Shown: piece by piece, positions 62,576 to 64,000 of the stretch
Numbering within the stretch: position 1 is the first letter of the stretch
Layout: the number at the start of each line of letters is the position of its first letter
Assembly (NCBI GenBank): GCA_023442485.1
Contig: JAEZZG010000042.1
Coordinates: 9,304 to 73,303 of the forward strand
Length of the DNA stretch: 64,000 bases
DNA from: Actinomycetes bacterium
GTDB taxonomy: Bacteria > Actinomycetota > Actinomycetes > Propionibacteriales > Propionibacteriaceae
Direction of reading: 5' to 3'
Notes under the pieces: model-generated
What the model was told of the DNA's origin: nothing
Seen by the model: the letters and a program-made list of their open reading frames with translations, nothing else
The model's database searches: none
Position numbers and translations under genes: made by a program

Positions 62576-63565
62576 CTAATACCCCAGCATCTCCATCCGG
62601 ACCGGCAGCCACCTCATCGCTGAGCGGATCGCATCGGCGTCAGAAAGCTGAGTTCTCCAGTGCAGCAGATCTGCCGCCTTCGTCGAGACCCCATACACCC
62701 CGGCGACATCTCCTAGACGTGCGGGCCCCGTCGTCACCGACAAGGTATATCCGGTGGCTTCCTCAAAAGCAGACACCAATTCTTTGACCGTCGTACCCCT
62801 GCCGGTGCCGATGTTGATCACCTGGTAGGGGGCGTCTGCCGTGGCTTCGTCGAAATGCTCCAATGCGGCAACGTGAGCCTGAGCAAGATCCCAGATGTGG
62901 ATGTAGTCGCGGATGCCGGAGCCGTCACGAGTAGGCCAATCCACGCCGGTAATCACGAAGTCTCGGTCATGTTCGACGGCGTCAAGCATCTTCCAAATGA
63001 CGTGGGAGGGGTAGCGGATTTGCTGGCCGGAGCGCATCTGCGGGTCGGTTCCGATCGGGTTGAAGTAGCGCAGGGAGAGCACATGTAGGTCCGAGGCGGC
63101 AACAGCGTCTTCGAGAATCATCTCGATCATCATCTTCGTCCGGGCATAGGGCGATTCAGGGTGAAGTGGGGATTCTTCGGTGACCTGGAAGTGCTCGTCA
63201 GGGGCGTAGATCGATCCAGATGAGGAGAAGATCAGCCGGTTCAGGTTGCACTCGGTGAGCACTTTCACCATCTCGATCGTCTTGGAGACGTTGTTGGCGT
63301 AGTAATCGAGGGGAATATCGACGGATTCGGGCACCAGAATCTTGGCGGCGCAGTGGATGACAGCGTCGATCTCGTTTTCGGCGATGATTCGCCTCAGTAG
63401 GTCGGCGTCAGCGATGTCGCCTTGGTAGACCTTCGACTGCGGGACGAATTCGCGGCGGCCCATCGAAAAATCGTCGAGGACGACGACGGAATGGCCGGCA
63501 TCGAGACAGGCCCACCCCACCGTACTGCCGATATATCCAGCTCCACCGGTAATCAAAACCTGCAT
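62576..63565 (-). CDS. galE: UDP-glucose 4-epimerase-type enzyme
   Basis: 329 residues from ATG 63565 with GGAGGAACA upstream; the longer frame to 63862 is unsupported. An SDR-fold NAD-dependent enzyme: VLITGGAGYIGSTVG (NAD motif), DVS-type second strand VVVLDDFSMGR, catalytic Ser-Tyr-Lys as SSSGSIYAP/SPYARTKMM, and the substrate loop DGSGIRDYIHIWDLAQAH. It interconverts UDP-glucose and UDP-galactose for cell-wall sugars. The family includes UDP-GlcNAc epimerases. It faces the P-type ATPase divergently. Confidence 0.85.
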   Translation of the reverse strand: MQVLITGGAGYIGSTVGWACLDAGHSVVVLDDFSMGRREFVPQSKVYQGDIADADLLRRIIAENEIDAVIHCAAKILVPESVDIPLDYYANNVSKTIEMVKVLTECNLNRLIFSSSGSIYAPDEHFQVTEESPLHPESPYARTKMMIEMILEDAVAASDLHVLSLRYFNPIGTDPQMRSGQQIRYPSHVIWKMLDAVEHDRDFVITGVDWPTRDGSGIRDYIHIWDLAQAHVAALEHFDEATADAPYQVINIGTGRGTTVKELVSAFEEATGYTLSVTTGPARLGDVAGVYGVSTKAADLLHWRTQLSDADAIRSAMRWLPVRMEMLGY

Positions 63566-63719
63566 TGTTCCTCCTGGCGATCGCGGATTGGTGTCTAGCT
63601 TAGCGGTGCCGGGCCTTGACGGGACTGCCCCGCGCCGAAGCCGCAGATAACCACGCCTCAACGGTTGGTCTTTGGGTGAAGTCGTGGCTTTTGAATCTCC
63701 GGTCAGGCATTGTGGAGAT

Positions 63720-64000
63720 ATGTCACCACGACCCGCTTCTGCTTCTAAGCCGGGATCACCCGCCACACCTTTGGCCGGGCTCGACCCCGTCACCACCGAC
63801 CATGCCCGCGTCATGGACGCGCTCTCAGTTAGTGAATCGGGCTTGTCTGCTGCCGAAGCCAATCGGCGGCTCGAAACCTGGGGCCCGAATGAGCTGAGGT
63901 CGGCTGCGCCGATGCCGAAGTGGAAGCGGTTCGTCTTGCAATTCCATTCCCCGCTGATCTATCTCCTGCTAGTCGCTGTGGTGATCTCGCTGGTCGCCTG
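63720..64000 (+). CDS. Cation-transporting P-type ATPase, N-terminal part (cut by window edge)
   Basis: At least 93 residues visible. After a proline/serine-rich start, GLSAAEANRRLETWGPNEL is the N-terminal cation-ATPase domain of P2-type pumps; RFVLQFHSPLIYLLLVAVVI begins the first membrane helix. The ATP-binding and phosphorylation domains are outside the window, so the ion (calcium, magnesium or another) is unknown. GTGGAGAT is near the ATG at 63720. Confidence 0.75.
   Translation, partial: MSPRPASASKPGSPATPLAGLDPVTTDHARVMDALSVSESGLSAAEANRRLETWGPNELRSAAPMPKWKRFVLQFHSPLIYLLLVAVVISLVA

Noticed and set aside
1..64000. CRISPR arrays, insertion sequences, rRNA, tmRNA or RNase P RNA
   Set aside because: No spaced direct repeat arrays, transposase motifs or conserved RNA core sequences were seen by reading; a covariance search could overturn this.

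Overview
The window is the replication-origin region of a mid-GC Gram-positive actinobacterium. The signs are the gene order dnaA / oriC / dnaN / gyrB / gyrA / DUF3566 / tRNA-Ile on one strand, and rpmH-rnpA-yidD-yidC-jag-rsmG-parA-parB on the other. An LppM-like lipoprotein, a Tad pilus locus with a BTAD-LysM protein, a DLW-39-type micro-protein and a trxB/trxA pair point the same way. The moderate GC and gene content suggest Propionibacteriaceae, perhaps a Propionimicrobium-like organism. That placement is inference; no database was searched.

Layout. 0-14.5 kb is accessory and metabolic: an aldolase fragment, two FGGY sugar kinases, a 2-hydroxyacid dehydrogenase with a SorC-type regulator, a fused two-domain esterase, a tandem family of secreted S1-protease propeptides (two propeptide-only copies and one full protease), a RelE-like toxin remnant, a histidine phosphatase, and a TorD chaperone with a ferredoxin. 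14.3-32.2 kb is the replication and segregation core, with oriC at about 21.9-23.0 kb and two parS sites. 32.4-43.2 kb holds thiL, a small kinase, a Ddl-type ligase, an aminotransferase, trxA/trxB, an LppM-like lipoprotein, recF-dciA (displaced from its usual place beside dnaN) and luxS. 43.2-56.5 kb is a Tad/Flp pilus locus preceded by a candidate structured small RNA and DnaA-box-like sites, and followed by an MFS transporter and a sigma-like regulator. 56.6-62.3 kb is a histidine kinase, a response regulator and a MacB/FtsX-type ABC exporter, all on the minus strand. The window ends with a DLW-39-like micro-protein, galE and the start of a P-type ATPase.

How it works together. DnaA acts at oriC; ParB should load at parS (one site lies inside parA); DnaN, GyrA, GyrB, RecF and DciA serve the fork. 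RpmH, RnpA, YidD, YidC and Jag form the usual ribosome, RNase P and membrane-insertion block. The Tad genes are tightly overlapped and probably form one long transcript; two very small ORFs are embedded in it. The least explained items are the free-standing protease propeptides, the 50-residue ORF between tadC and flp, the C-loop RNA upstream of the pilus genes, and a decaying 14-bp tandem repeat upstream of thiL.
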